From: Alphaproteobacteria bacterium
Lineage (GTDB): Bacteria; Pseudomonadota; Alphaproteobacteria; JABSOH01; JABAAW01
NCBI GenBank assembly: GCA_014238935.1
Contig: JABAAD010000047.1
Location: 1 to 5,589, forward strand
Reading direction: 5' to 3'
DNA: 5,589 nucleotides
Each line of letters begins with the position of its first letter. The first letter of the stretch is position 1. The notes under the pieces are model-generated. The model was given only the letters and a program-made list of their open reading frames with translations. It had not been told where the DNA came from and did no database searches. Below are positions 1 through 5,158 of this stretch, piece after piece. Both the position numbers and the translations under genes were made by a program.

Positions 1-1
1 C

Positions 2-376
2 GTGCTCTCCGAGTTCCAATCGACGCTCGGCGAAGCTTTCTCGTGGAAACGTGGCAGCATGCTCCACATCGATCTGCCGCTCGATCCGCAAATCACCGTC
101 CACAGCGGCGGCGCGCCTCTCTTCGTCGCTGGCATGGGACGCAAAGAAGGACACTTGGCACTACGACTGCTCAAACGAGCCGAAGGCGAAGGCGAGGCGA
201 ATAAAGTTGCCCATCCCCATAGGCAACACGAGTCCACAGAACAAGCTGGCTCGGAAGCGCAACCCCCCTCCGATAGCACGGCGGCAGAGGCAACGACAGC
301 AAAAGAGGACGCACAAAACGAAGACTTGCTACCTCAACGAGACAACCTGCAAGACAACAAAAACTCCGACTTTTGA
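2..376 (+). CDS. fliM: Flagellar motor switch protein FliM, C-terminal part (5' end outside window)
   Basis: FliM is a C-ring protein of the flagellar switch. It binds CheY-P and sets the direction or speed of rotation at the cytoplasmic face of the basal body. The reading frame is already open at the window edge, so only the last 124 residues are visible. Residues about 1-60 fit the C-terminal SpoA/FliN-like domain: a short amphipathic stretch, then 'GSMLHIDLPLDPQITVHSGG', then 'PLFVAGMGRKEGHLALRLLKR', the usual 'plf.g..G...g..a.ri' ending. The remaining ~65 residues form a hydrophilic tail rich in E, D, Q, N, T and A, with no predicted fold, whereas most FliM proteins stop soon after the SpoA domain. 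A lone FliN-type protein is the alternative, but the neighbours favour FliM. The stop codon TGA is at 374-376, and the next gene begins within about 15 nt. Confidence 0.72.
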   Translation: MLSEFQSTLGEAFSWKRGSMLHIDLPLDPQITVHSGGAPLFVAGMGRKEGHLALRLLKRAEGEGEANKVAHPHRQHESTEQAGSEAQPPSDSTAAEATTAKEDAQNEDLLPQRDNLQDNKNSDF

Positions 377-390
377 ACAGCACATTCGTT

Positions 391-894
391 ATGACTCCGT
401 CTTTTACCGATGCCCTGCTCAAAGCCTTGCTCTCGTCGTGGCCGTCGTTGCTTCTCGACGCGCTGCTGCTGTTCCTGCTCGTTTGCGCTGTCCTCTACGC
501 CGTGCGCTTGAGCCGTGCCGTCAGTGCCATCCACCGCGGCAAATCCGAGCTGGCGTGGCTGTTCGCTCGATTCGCCGAGAATATCGCACGCGCAGAAAAA
601 CTGCTGGTCGAGCTGAAAAGATCCGCGCTCGAATCGCAGGAAGCCTACCTGCGTCGCAAGGAGGAGACCGACAGCCTAAAAGCTGATCTCGACTATCTGA
701 TCGAAAAAGGCAACGGACTTGCAGACCATTTGGAAGAGACCATCGGCATGGCGAAAGAAACCCGCAGCGTCGGCGGGAATCGAAATCCTCGATACGCTCG
801 GCACGAAAAACCCGCATCCCCATCCCAGGCGGAAACAGAGGAGGCACGCAAAGCGGGAACGGCGAGCATGCCGAACCTGCACAACTTGCGCTAG
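391..894 (+). CDS. DUF6468-type flagellar-locus membrane protein
   Basis: A protein of 167 residues with one membrane segment at about residues 18-38 (LLLDALLLFLLVCAVLYAV). A long charged helix with coiled-coil character follows (about 45-120), then a polar, probably disordered tail. This layout, and its position between fliM and a motE-like gene, match the DUF6468 family of alphaproteobacterial flagellar clusters. The molecular role of that family is not established to my knowledge. The likely topology is a short N-terminus outside or in the membrane and the coiled coil in the cytoplasm, but the sequence does not settle this. I chose ATG 391. A TTG at 373 would add six residues and overlap the fliM stop codon. 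Neither start has a clear Shine-Dalgarno sequence, so translation may be coupled to fliM. Confidence 0.7.
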   Translation: MTPSFTDALLKALLSSWPSLLLDALLLFLLVCAVLYAVRLSRAVSAIHRGKSELAWLFARFAENIARAEKLLVELKRSALESQEAYLRRKEETDSLKADLDYLIEKGNGLADHLEETIGMAKETRSVGGNRNPRYARHEKPASPSQAETEEARKAGTASMPNLHNLR

Positions 895-903
895 GTTGGC
901 GGA

Positions 904-908
904 AAGGA
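904..908 (+). promoter_or_regulatory. Ribosome binding site of the motE-like gene
   Basis: AAGGA lies 7 nt before ATG 916, in the 21-nt gap after the DUF6468 gene. It is the only clear Shine-Dalgarno sequence in the motility part of the window and fixes the start of the motE-like gene. Confidence 0.75.
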
Positions 909-915
909 ACGAACT

Positions 916-1617
916 ATGCGACTCTTTGCCGTTTTGCTGCTCATCATCGTTGTCAGCGTTGGTGTTGCGTCGCGCATCGACAGTCTGCGCCGCAACGCGC
1001 AATGGCAGAAGCTCAGCGACTTTTTCAGTCAAGCCGCCGCTCAGGGCGAGAACGGGGGAAGCGCAAACGGAACGCTTGCGCCTACAGGAGAAACTTCGGC
1101 GAAGGACTCTGGCGATAGGGAGGAGCTCTTCGGAACGCTGGAAAAAAAACAAGAATTACCCTCCCAGGAGCGTGGGCAAACGGGAGGGGGTAGTGTCGGC
1201 ACTGTGTCTTTGCGCTCTCTCTACGAGAGGGTTGCCGTCAACGACACGCTTTTGCAAAGTCTTGCCGAGCGCACCGAGCGGCTGAACGAGCGCGAAAAGA
1301 CTGTGCGCGCGAGAGAGACTGTGCTTGCGGCGTTGCAGAAGAAAGTGGAAGAGCGTGAGGGGTCTTTGCAAAAGACGCGGAGCGAGATAGAAGCCCTTTT
1401 AGAGCGTTACGAAGGCGAACAGAGCGGAGGATTGAAGCAGCTGATTGGCATCTACTCGACCATCGAGCCCAAACGGGCGGCTGCCATTTTCAACGATCTC
1501 GACTTGGATATCGTGGTCGCGCTTTTGCGGCAAATGCCTTCGCGCAGGGTTGCTCCTATTCTTGCTGCGATGGATGCGGAGAAGGCACGGCGTATCACTT
1601 TGGAACTCTCCGAGTGA
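916..1617 (+). CDS. motE: MotE-like protein (MgtE N-domain-like, flagellar motor accessory)
   Basis: A protein of 233 residues. Residues 1-18 are hydrophobic (MRLFAVLLLIIVVSVGVA) and act as a signal peptide or membrane anchor. Residues 40-98 are a low-complexity G/S/E/Q linker. Residues 100-165 are a charged coiled coil (ERLNEREKTVRARE and following). Residues about 172-233 match the MgtE N-terminal-like helical domain found at the end of MotE and FliG-like proteins: 'LIGIYSTIEPKRAAAIFNDLD', then 'LLRQMPSRRVAPILAAMD' and 'KARRITLELSE'. In Sinorhizobium, MotE is a periplasmic chaperone that stabilises MotC. That exact role is inferred here from domain order only, and the symbol should be read as family-level. 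The start is supported by a Shine-Dalgarno sequence 7 nt upstream. The stop codon overlaps the hisB GTG, so translation of the two may be coupled. The linker carries an A8 run (1142-1149). Confidence 0.72.
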   Translation: MRLFAVLLLIIVVSVGVASRIDSLRRNAQWQKLSDFFSQAAAQGENGGSANGTLAPTGETSAKDSGDREELFGTLEKKQELPSQERGQTGGGSVGTVSLRSLYERVAVNDTLLQSLAERTERLNEREKTVRARETVLAALQKKVEEREGSLQKTRSEIEALLERYEGEQSGGLKQLIGIYSTIEPKRAAAIFNDLDLDIVVALLRQMPSRRVAPILAAMDAEKARRITLELSE

Positions 1618-2258
1618 GCGGAGCGTCAAGCAACGTCGAGCAGCGTCGTCAAGGCGAGTCTGTGCGTGAAACGACGGAGACTGCTGTCAAGGTTGCTCTG
1701 TTGCTGGAGGGCAGCGGCAAGGCGAACATCGGCACGGGGGTCGGCTTCTTCGACCACATGCTGGAACAAACGACACGGCACGCGCTCTTCGATCTCACGC
1801 TTTCGGCTAAGGGCGACCTGCACATCGACGCGCACCACACGCTGGAAGATTGCGGCTATGCGCTGGGACAGGCGCTCGCGCGCGCCTTAGGAGAACGCAA
1901 GGGCATCGCGCGCTACGGCGCGGCGTTGGTGGCGATGGACGAGAGCTTGGCGCGGGTTGCCGTCGATCTCAGCGGTCGACCTGCGCTCCACTTCGATCTG
2001 CCCTTTCGAGTCGAGCGCATCGGCAGCTGCGAGGTCGTTCTGTTTCGTGAGTTCTTTGCTGCCTTCGCCTTCGCCGCGGGAACGGCGTTGCATCTCACCA
2101 GCCTCTACGGCGAGAACGACCACCACCGTATAGAAGGCATCTTCAAGGGACTGGGACAAGCGTTGCGTTCGGCGGTTGCCATCGACGAGCGTTTGCAGGG
2201 TAGCGTGCTTTCGACGAAAGGCACGCTTGCGGGAATCGAAGGCATAACGAAATCCTGA
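1614..2258 (+). CDS. hisB: Imidazoleglycerol-phosphate dehydratase HisB
   Basis: The enzyme dehydrates imidazole glycerol phosphate to imidazole acetol phosphate, a Mn-dependent step in the cytoplasm. The protein is monofunctional, with no phosphatase domain. Family signatures are intact: 'GTGVGFFDHML' at 40-50, the first metal-binding block 'HIDAHHTLED' at 70-79, 'MDESLARVAVDLSGRP' at 108-123, and the second block 'HHRIEGIFK' at 170-178. The ligand set H48, H74, H75, E78, H170, H171 and E174 is all present. The C-terminal 'STKGTL' is also typical. GTG 1614 gives 214 residues, about 15-20 more than usual. An in-frame GTG at 1662, preceded by AAGG at 1651-1654, would give the more usual N-terminus (VRETTETAVKV). 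I keep 1614 because it overlaps the motE stop (GTGA), but the start is uncertain. No his leader peptide precedes it. Confidence 0.96.
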   Translation: MSGASSNVEQRRQGESVRETTETAVKVALLLEGSGKANIGTGVGFFDHMLEQTTRHALFDLTLSAKGDLHIDAHHTLEDCGYALGQALARALGERKGIARYGAALVAMDESLARVAVDLSGRPALHFDLPFRVERIGSCEVVLFREFFAAFAFAAGTALHLTSLYGENDHHRIEGIFKGLGQALRSAVAIDERLQGSVLSTKGTLAGIEGITKS

Positions 2259-2275
2259 CGCAGGCGCCGTGTCTC

Positions 2276-2908
2276 ATGCCCACGACGACAGCGCTGATCG
2301 ACTATGGCTGCGGCAACCTGCACTCGGCAGAGCGCGCGTTGCGGGTGAGCGGTGCGCACGAGCTCTATGTCGGAGCCGACCCTGAAGTTTTGCGCAACGC
2401 CGAACGTTATGTCCTGCCCGGCGTGGGGGCTTTGGGCGCGTGCTTGGAAAATCTACGCGCCAAAGAGGGCTTGTCGGAAACCTTGCACGAGCAGGTGGCG
2501 GAGAGAGGCAAGCCCCTGCTTGGAATCTGCGTCGGCATGCAAATGCTCGTCGAGCAGGGCTTCGAGCACGGCGAACAGCGTGCGCTCGGATGGATGAAGG
2601 GGGCGGTCAGACGCATCGAACCCCAAGACGAAAGCCTGCCTGTGCCGCACATGGGATGGAACGCCCTCCATATCCTCGCGCCGCATCCTCTCTTCGAGGG
2701 GATCGCTACGGGAGACCCCGTCTATTTCGTCCACAGCTTTGTCGTTGCAGAAAACGACCCCGCAACGACATTGGCGCAAACCCGCTACGGAACGCCCTTC
2801 GTCGCTGCGATCGGACAAGGATCGCTCGTCGGCGTGCAGTGGCATCCGGAGAAGAGTCAACGCGTGGGACTGCGATTGCTTGCAAACTTTCTTGCTTGGA
2901 AACCGTGA
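2276..2908 (+). CDS. hisH: Imidazole glycerol phosphate synthase glutaminase subunit HisH
   Basis: This class I glutamine amidotransferase hydrolyses glutamine and passes ammonia through a tunnel to HisF. Of its 210 residues, the catalytic triad is visible as C85 in 'GICVGMQML', and H190 and E192 in 'QWHPEKSQ'. The N-terminal 'ALIDYGCGNLHSAERAL' and 'VLPGVGAL' (46-53, near the oxyanion region) are typical, as is 'PHMGWNAL' at 124-131. The length matches the family (about 200-215). ATG 2276 lies 17 nt after hisB, with only a weak upstream CAGG. The stop overlaps the hisA GTG start (GTGA), which fits co-translation. Confidence 0.96.
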   Translation: MPTTTALIDYGCGNLHSAERALRVSGAHELYVGADPEVLRNAERYVLPGVGALGACLENLRAKEGLSETLHEQVAERGKPLLGICVGMQMLVEQGFEHGEQRALGWMKGAVRRIEPQDESLPVPHMGWNALHILAPHPLFEGIATGDPVYFVHSFVVAENDPATTLAQTRYGTPFVAAIGQGSLVGVQWHPEKSQRVGLRLLANFLAWKP

Positions 2909-3690
2909 TCCTCTTTCCTGCGATCGATTTGTTGGAGGGAAAATGCGTCCGACTCGCCAAAGGCGACAGAGCGGCGGCGACCCTCTACAATTCCGACCCG
3001 CTGGAGCAAGCGCAACAATTCTTGGAGCAAGGTGCGCGCGCCTTGCATATCGTCGATTTGGACGCTGCCTTCGACGGACGAAGCGAAAACGCATCCATCG
3101 TCTTGCGCATCGTGCGCGAGGCGCAAAAACACAACGCCTTCGTACAGCTCGGCGGCGGCTTGCGCTCGAAAGAAGCCGTCGAGCGATGGCTGGAGACGGG
3201 TGTCGATCGTGTCGTCATCGCCACCCTTGCGCTTGAGAATCTTCCCCTCGCGCTAAAATTGTGCGAAACATGGCACGAGCAGATCGCCATCGCGCTCGAT
3301 CTCAAAGAGGGCAAGATCGCAACGCGAGGATGGCTGGTCGAAAACAAGCTTGGCGAGCGCGACCTCGATGCGCGCTCGTGGCTCGCGCCCTTTCTTGAAT
3401 CCAAGCGCAGGATCGGAGCTGTTGTCGTCACCGATATTGCGCGCGACGGCATGCTTTCGGGCAACAACGAGGCACTGACCCTCTCCTTTGCGCGCACCCT
3501 CCCTTGTCCCGTCGTTGCTTCGGGCGGGATCGCTTCGCTCCAAGACTTGATCGCGCTTGCTCGCACGGGTATCGTCGCAGGCGCGATTTGCGGGCGTGCG
3601 CTCTACGAAGAAAAGTTTTCGCTCGACGAGGCGCTCGCAGCTGTCGAGGAGGCGCGCGCAGAAAAAACCGTGCATGCGAAGACGCTCTGA
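2905..3690 (+). CDS. hisA: ProFAR isomerase HisA (1-(5-phosphoribosyl)-5-[(5-phosphoribosylamino)methylideneamino]imidazole-4-carboxamide isomerase)
   Basis: HisA catalyses the Amadori rearrangement of ProFAR to PRFAR on a (beta-alpha)8 barrel. From GTG 2905 the protein is 261 residues, slightly longer than the usual ~240-250. The first half-barrel starts 'ILFPAIDLLEGKCVRL' with catalytic base D8. The second catalytic aspartate is D132 in 'IAIALDLKEGKI', and T176 in 'VVVTDIARDGML' completes the site. Phosphate-binding loops are 'GGGLRS' (83-88) and 'SGGIAS' (206-211). The open frame extends far upstream of 2905, but that part overlaps hisH in another frame. GTG 2905 gives the conserved N-terminus and a 4-nt overlap with the hisH stop. 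A short K/R/E/A-rich tail (about 247-261) follows the barrel. Confidence 0.96.
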   Translation: MILFPAIDLLEGKCVRLAKGDRAAATLYNSDPLEQAQQFLEQGARALHIVDLDAAFDGRSENASIVLRIVREAQKHNAFVQLGGGLRSKEAVERWLETGVDRVVIATLALENLPLALKLCETWHEQIAIALDLKEGKIATRGWLVENKLGERDLDARSWLAPFLESKRRIGAVVVTDIARDGMLSGNNEALTLSFARTLPCPVVASGGIASLQDLIALARTGIVAGAICGRALYEEKFSLDEALAAVEEARAEKTVHAKTL

Positions 3691-4481
3691 TGCTTCTGCC
3701 GCGCATCATTCCCTGCCTCGATGTGAAGGAGGGACGCACGGTCAAAGGCGTGCAGTTCGAAAATCTGCGTGATGCGGGAAGTCCGCAAGAACTCGCGCGG
3801 CGCTACGAACGACAGGGAGCAGACGAGCTCGTCTTTCTCGACATCACCGCAACTCTCGAGGCGCGCGCTGCCATGACCTCGATCGTGCACGCGGTTGCGG
3901 GCGAACTCTTTATTCCGCTGACGGTGGGCGGTGGTATCGACAGCGTCGAGCGCATCGAACATCTTCTACGCGCAGGCGCGGACAAGGTTTCGCTCAACTC
4001 TGCGGCGCTCAAGGATCCGACGCTGGTGGCGCGCGCAGCGATGCGTTTCGGCGTACAATGCATCACCGTTGCCATCGATGCCAAACGCGTTTCCGACAAC
4101 AAAGGCAGCGGGTTCGAAGTTTTTTCGCACGGCGGCAACCGCGCCACAGGACGCGATGCCGTCGCGTGGGCAAAAGAGGTTCAAGCGCGCGGCGCAGGCG
4201 AGATCTTGGCGACCTCGATGGATTGCGACGGACGCCAGCAGGGCTTCGACTTGGACTTGCTTGGCAAACTTGCGGATGCCGTCTCGCTTCCCGTCGTCGC
4301 TTCGGGGGGGGCGGGTGAGCCGAAGCATTTCTTCGAGGTGTTGCAAATCCCGCGCGTGACGGGCGCGCTCGCGGCATCGCTGTTTCACTACAAGCAGCTG
4401 TCGATCCCGCAGCTCAAGGCGTACCTTGCGGAAAAAGGCATGCGAGTACGACAAACCTTTGAAAACGACGCAGGGGGTTGA
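3690..4481 (+). CDS. hisF: Imidazole glycerol phosphate synthase cyclase subunit HisF
   Basis: HisF uses ammonia from HisH to convert PRFAR to imidazole glycerol phosphate and AICAR. It is a (beta-alpha)8 barrel related to HisA. The 263 residues include the catalytic aspartates D11 ('RIIPCLDVKEGRTVKGV') and D130 ('CITVAIDAKRV'). Other family marks are 'LTVGGGID' (77-84), 'GGNRATGRDAVAWA' (148-161), 'ATSMDCDG' (174-181) and 'VVASGGAGEP' (202-211). The loop after DCDG reads RQQGFD, where many homologues have T-x-x-G-[YF]-D; this is a mild variation. ATG 3690 shares its A with the hisA stop (TGATG). A run of eight G (4304-4311) encodes part of the conserved SGGAG motif. No hairpin terminator follows; the sequence turns abruptly A-rich. 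Confidence 0.97.
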   Translation: MLLPRIIPCLDVKEGRTVKGVQFENLRDAGSPQELARRYERQGADELVFLDITATLEARAAMTSIVHAVAGELFIPLTVGGGIDSVERIEHLLRAGADKVSLNSAALKDPTLVARAAMRFGVQCITVAIDAKRVSDNKGSGFEVFSHGGNRATGRDAVAWAKEVQARGAGEILATSMDCDGRQQGFDLDLLGKLADAVSLPVVASGGAGEPKHFFEVLQIPRVTGALAASLFHYKQLSIPQLKAYLAEKGMRVRQTFENDAGG

Positions 4482-4482
4482 G

Positions 4483-4505
4483 AAAAAAAGAAAAAAATGA
4501 AAAAA
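4483..4505 (+). promoter_or_regulatory. Three A-tracts upstream of a promoter (UP-element-like)
   Basis: Runs of A occupy 4483-4489, 4491-4497 and 4500-4505, directly before the TTGACA box and after the hisF stop. A-rich DNA just upstream of a -35 box is the usual form of an UP element contacted by the RNA polymerase alpha subunit. That function is inferred. The tracts differ strongly in composition from the his genes on their left. Confidence 0.45.
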
Positions 4506-4506
4506 G

Positions 4507-4534
4507 TTGACAAAAGATACAAAAAGTTCACAAT
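4507..4534 (+). promoter_or_regulatory. Putative sigma-70-type promoter for the two small genes
   Basis: The -35 box TTGACA (4507-4512) is a perfect consensus. A -10 candidate CACAAT (4529-4534) follows after 16 bp and matches TATAAT at four of six positions, including the final AAT. Transcription would begin near 4541, giving a leader of about 75 nt before ATG 4618. Other -10 choices with a 17-bp spacer are poorer. The promoter could also drive hisE and the HIT gene downstream, since no terminator is seen before them. Confidence 0.5.
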
Positions 4535-4544
4535 AAACAACAGA

Positions 4545-4579
4545 TATGCTTTGTAGGTTCATCTGCTATGCTTCTGTAG
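4545..4579 (+). repeat. Short imperfect direct repeat in the leader of the small genes
   Basis: TATGCTT-TGTAG at 4545-4556 recurs as TATGCTTCTGTAG at 4567-4579, with a period of 22 bp (about two helical turns). One copy has an extra C. The repeat lies just downstream of the predicted transcription start, where a repressor site would sit. That role is a guess, and so short a repeat can arise by chance. Confidence 0.35.
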
Positions 4580-4605
4580 TCGCGAACCACAATGATGTGA
4601 GAGAT

Positions 4606-4610
4606 GGAGG
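4606..4610 (+). promoter_or_regulatory. Ribosome binding site of the first small gene
   Basis: GGAGG lies 7 nt before ATG 4618, the strongest Shine-Dalgarno sequence in the window. It selects 4618 over the in-frame upstream ATG at 4546, which has no such site. Confidence 0.8.
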
Positions 4611-4617
4611 GTTGGAC

Positions 4618-4938
4618 ATGCCACAACAAACACTCAATGGCGTTTCAGGCGATTCTGATGCTGGTTACAGCTACAGAGTAGGGAAAACACCTCAGGGGCA
4701 GTATTCCGCCATCAGTACCACGGGGATGGTGCGATTTTGTTTCAGAGCCGACACCAAAGAAGAGGTCTTGGCAAAAGCCCAACGCGCGATTGCGTTGGAT
4801 CAAGAATGTCGTGAGGAAGAACAAAAAAAACGCGAAGATGTCGCGCGTAGGCTAGGCACTGCGGGCAGAAGTTTGTCGGACTTGGAACCTTGGAACGGGA
4901 AGCAATATCTCGAGGAGACAGAGTTTGTCCACGGATAG
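4618..4938 (+). CDS. Small protein of unknown function (faintly HicB-like), island gene 1
   Basis: I do not recognise this 106-residue protein with confidence. It is soluble, with no signal peptide or membrane segment. Residues about 16-45 look like a run of beta strands ('YSYRVGKTPQGQYSAIS', then 'MVRFCFRADT'). A helix follows from 'TKEEVLAKAQRAIALDQE', running into the very charged 'CREEEQKKREDVARRLG'. The order of strands, 'G-x-Y-x-A', then 'DTKEEVLAKAQRAI' recalls the partial RNase H-like fold of HicB antitoxins, but a DNA-binding C-terminal domain is not visible. The end (SDLEPWNGKQYLEE) is unlike anything I know. The start is well supported by GGAGG. The gene overlaps the next by 14 nt and has its own predicted promoter, so the pair is probably one unit inserted between hisF and hisE. 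It is likely a real gene, with function unknown. Confidence 0.7.
   Translation: MPQQTLNGVSGDSDAGYSYRVGKTPQGQYSAISTTGMVRFCFRADTKEEVLAKAQRAIALDQECREEEQKKREDVARRLGTAGRSLSDLEPWNGKQYLEETEFVHG
4912..4917 (+). promoter_or_regulatory. Ribosome binding site of the second small gene, inside the first
   Basis: GAGGAG lies 7 nt before the TTG at 4925 and within the end of the preceding coding region. It is the main reason to accept a TTG start here, since the first in-frame ATG (4961) has no comparable site. Confidence 0.65.
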
Positions 4939-5137
4939 TTTTGAAGCAGATTTTCGTTGTATGCCACGAGAACGACTTTCGGAGCTTCATTACTTTGGCT
5001 ACAAACTTATCAAGGAGACAGAAGAGCAGATACGCTACCTGTCGCCTGAAGGGAAGTCTTTTGTCGTAGACAAGAATGACCCTTACCCTTCTGTTTGGTT
5101 TGACCACGAGGTTGATATGGGTCAACTAGCCAATTGA
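4925..5137 (+). CDS. Small protein of unknown function, island gene 2
   Basis: A protein of 70 residues if begun at TTG 4925. No family is recognised with confidence. It has an acidic, aromatic-rich composition, an N-terminal helix-like part (PRERLSELHYFGYKLI, about 14-29), two likely beta strands ('EEQIRYLSPEG' and 'KSFVVDKND'), and an end rich in W, F, H and D (PYPSVWFDHEVDMGQLAN). The pattern 'L..FGYKLIKE....IRYLSPEGKSFVV' is loosely like the dsRBD-like HicA toxin fold, but the catalytic histidine expected in 'GSH' is not there, so this is only a hint. The rows 4981-5100 are 54/120 G+C by hand count, clearly below the his genes. It overlaps gene 1 by 14 nt, which suggests coupled translation. 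Its stop TGA (5135-5137) is in the same frame as hisE. Confidence 0.62.
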   Translation: MSTDSFEADFRCMPRERLSELHYFGYKLIKETEEQIRYLSPEGKSFVVDKNDPYPSVWFDHEVDMGQLAN

Positions 5138-5150
5138 CAGCATTATGCTG
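5138..5150. repeat. 13-bp palindrome at the right edge of the island
   Basis: CAGCAT-T-ATGCTG is a perfect inverted repeat with 6-bp arms and a single central base. It begins directly after the stop codon of the second small gene and ends 8 nt before the hisE TTG. There is no following T-run and the loop is too small for a terminator hairpin, so a protein-binding site or an insertion scar is more likely. Function unknown. Confidence 0.45.
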
Positions 5151-5158
5151 CGCTGAAT

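Noticed and set aside
51..686. 211-codon plus-strand frame across fliM and the DUF6468 gene
   Set aside because: It spans the junction of two better genes in another frame. The product is very rich in R and A, with no domain, and it has no ribosome binding site.
1159..1188. Inverted repeat CCCTCCC ... GGGAGGG inside the motE-like gene, considered as a terminator
   Set aside because: The 16-nt loop, no following T-run and location in the coding linker make it most likely a by-product of the low-complexity sequence.
1480..1670. Search for a his attenuator (leader peptide with a run of His codons) before hisB
   Set aside because: No run of His codons and no terminator/antiterminator pair is apparent. 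The region is coding for the end of the MotE-like protein.
2453..3094. 213-codon minus-strand frame across hisH and hisA
   Set aside because: Arginine/serine-rich shadow of two well-supported genes, with no independent signal.
4304..4311. G8 run in hisF, considered as a phase-variable tract or sequencing error
   Set aside because: The frame stays correct through the conserved SGGAGEP motif on both sides. The run follows from glycine codons in a conserved loop.
3966..4562. 198-codon open frame on the minus strand across hisF
   Set aside because: It lies opposite hisF, which has full conserved motifs. The translation shows no recognisable domain and is typical of antisense frames in GC-rich genes.
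4546..4617. Upstream ATG that would add 24 residues to the first small gene
   Set aside because: There is no Shine-Dalgarno sequence before 4546, and it lies within the repeated leader motif. GGAGG at proper spacing supports 4618.
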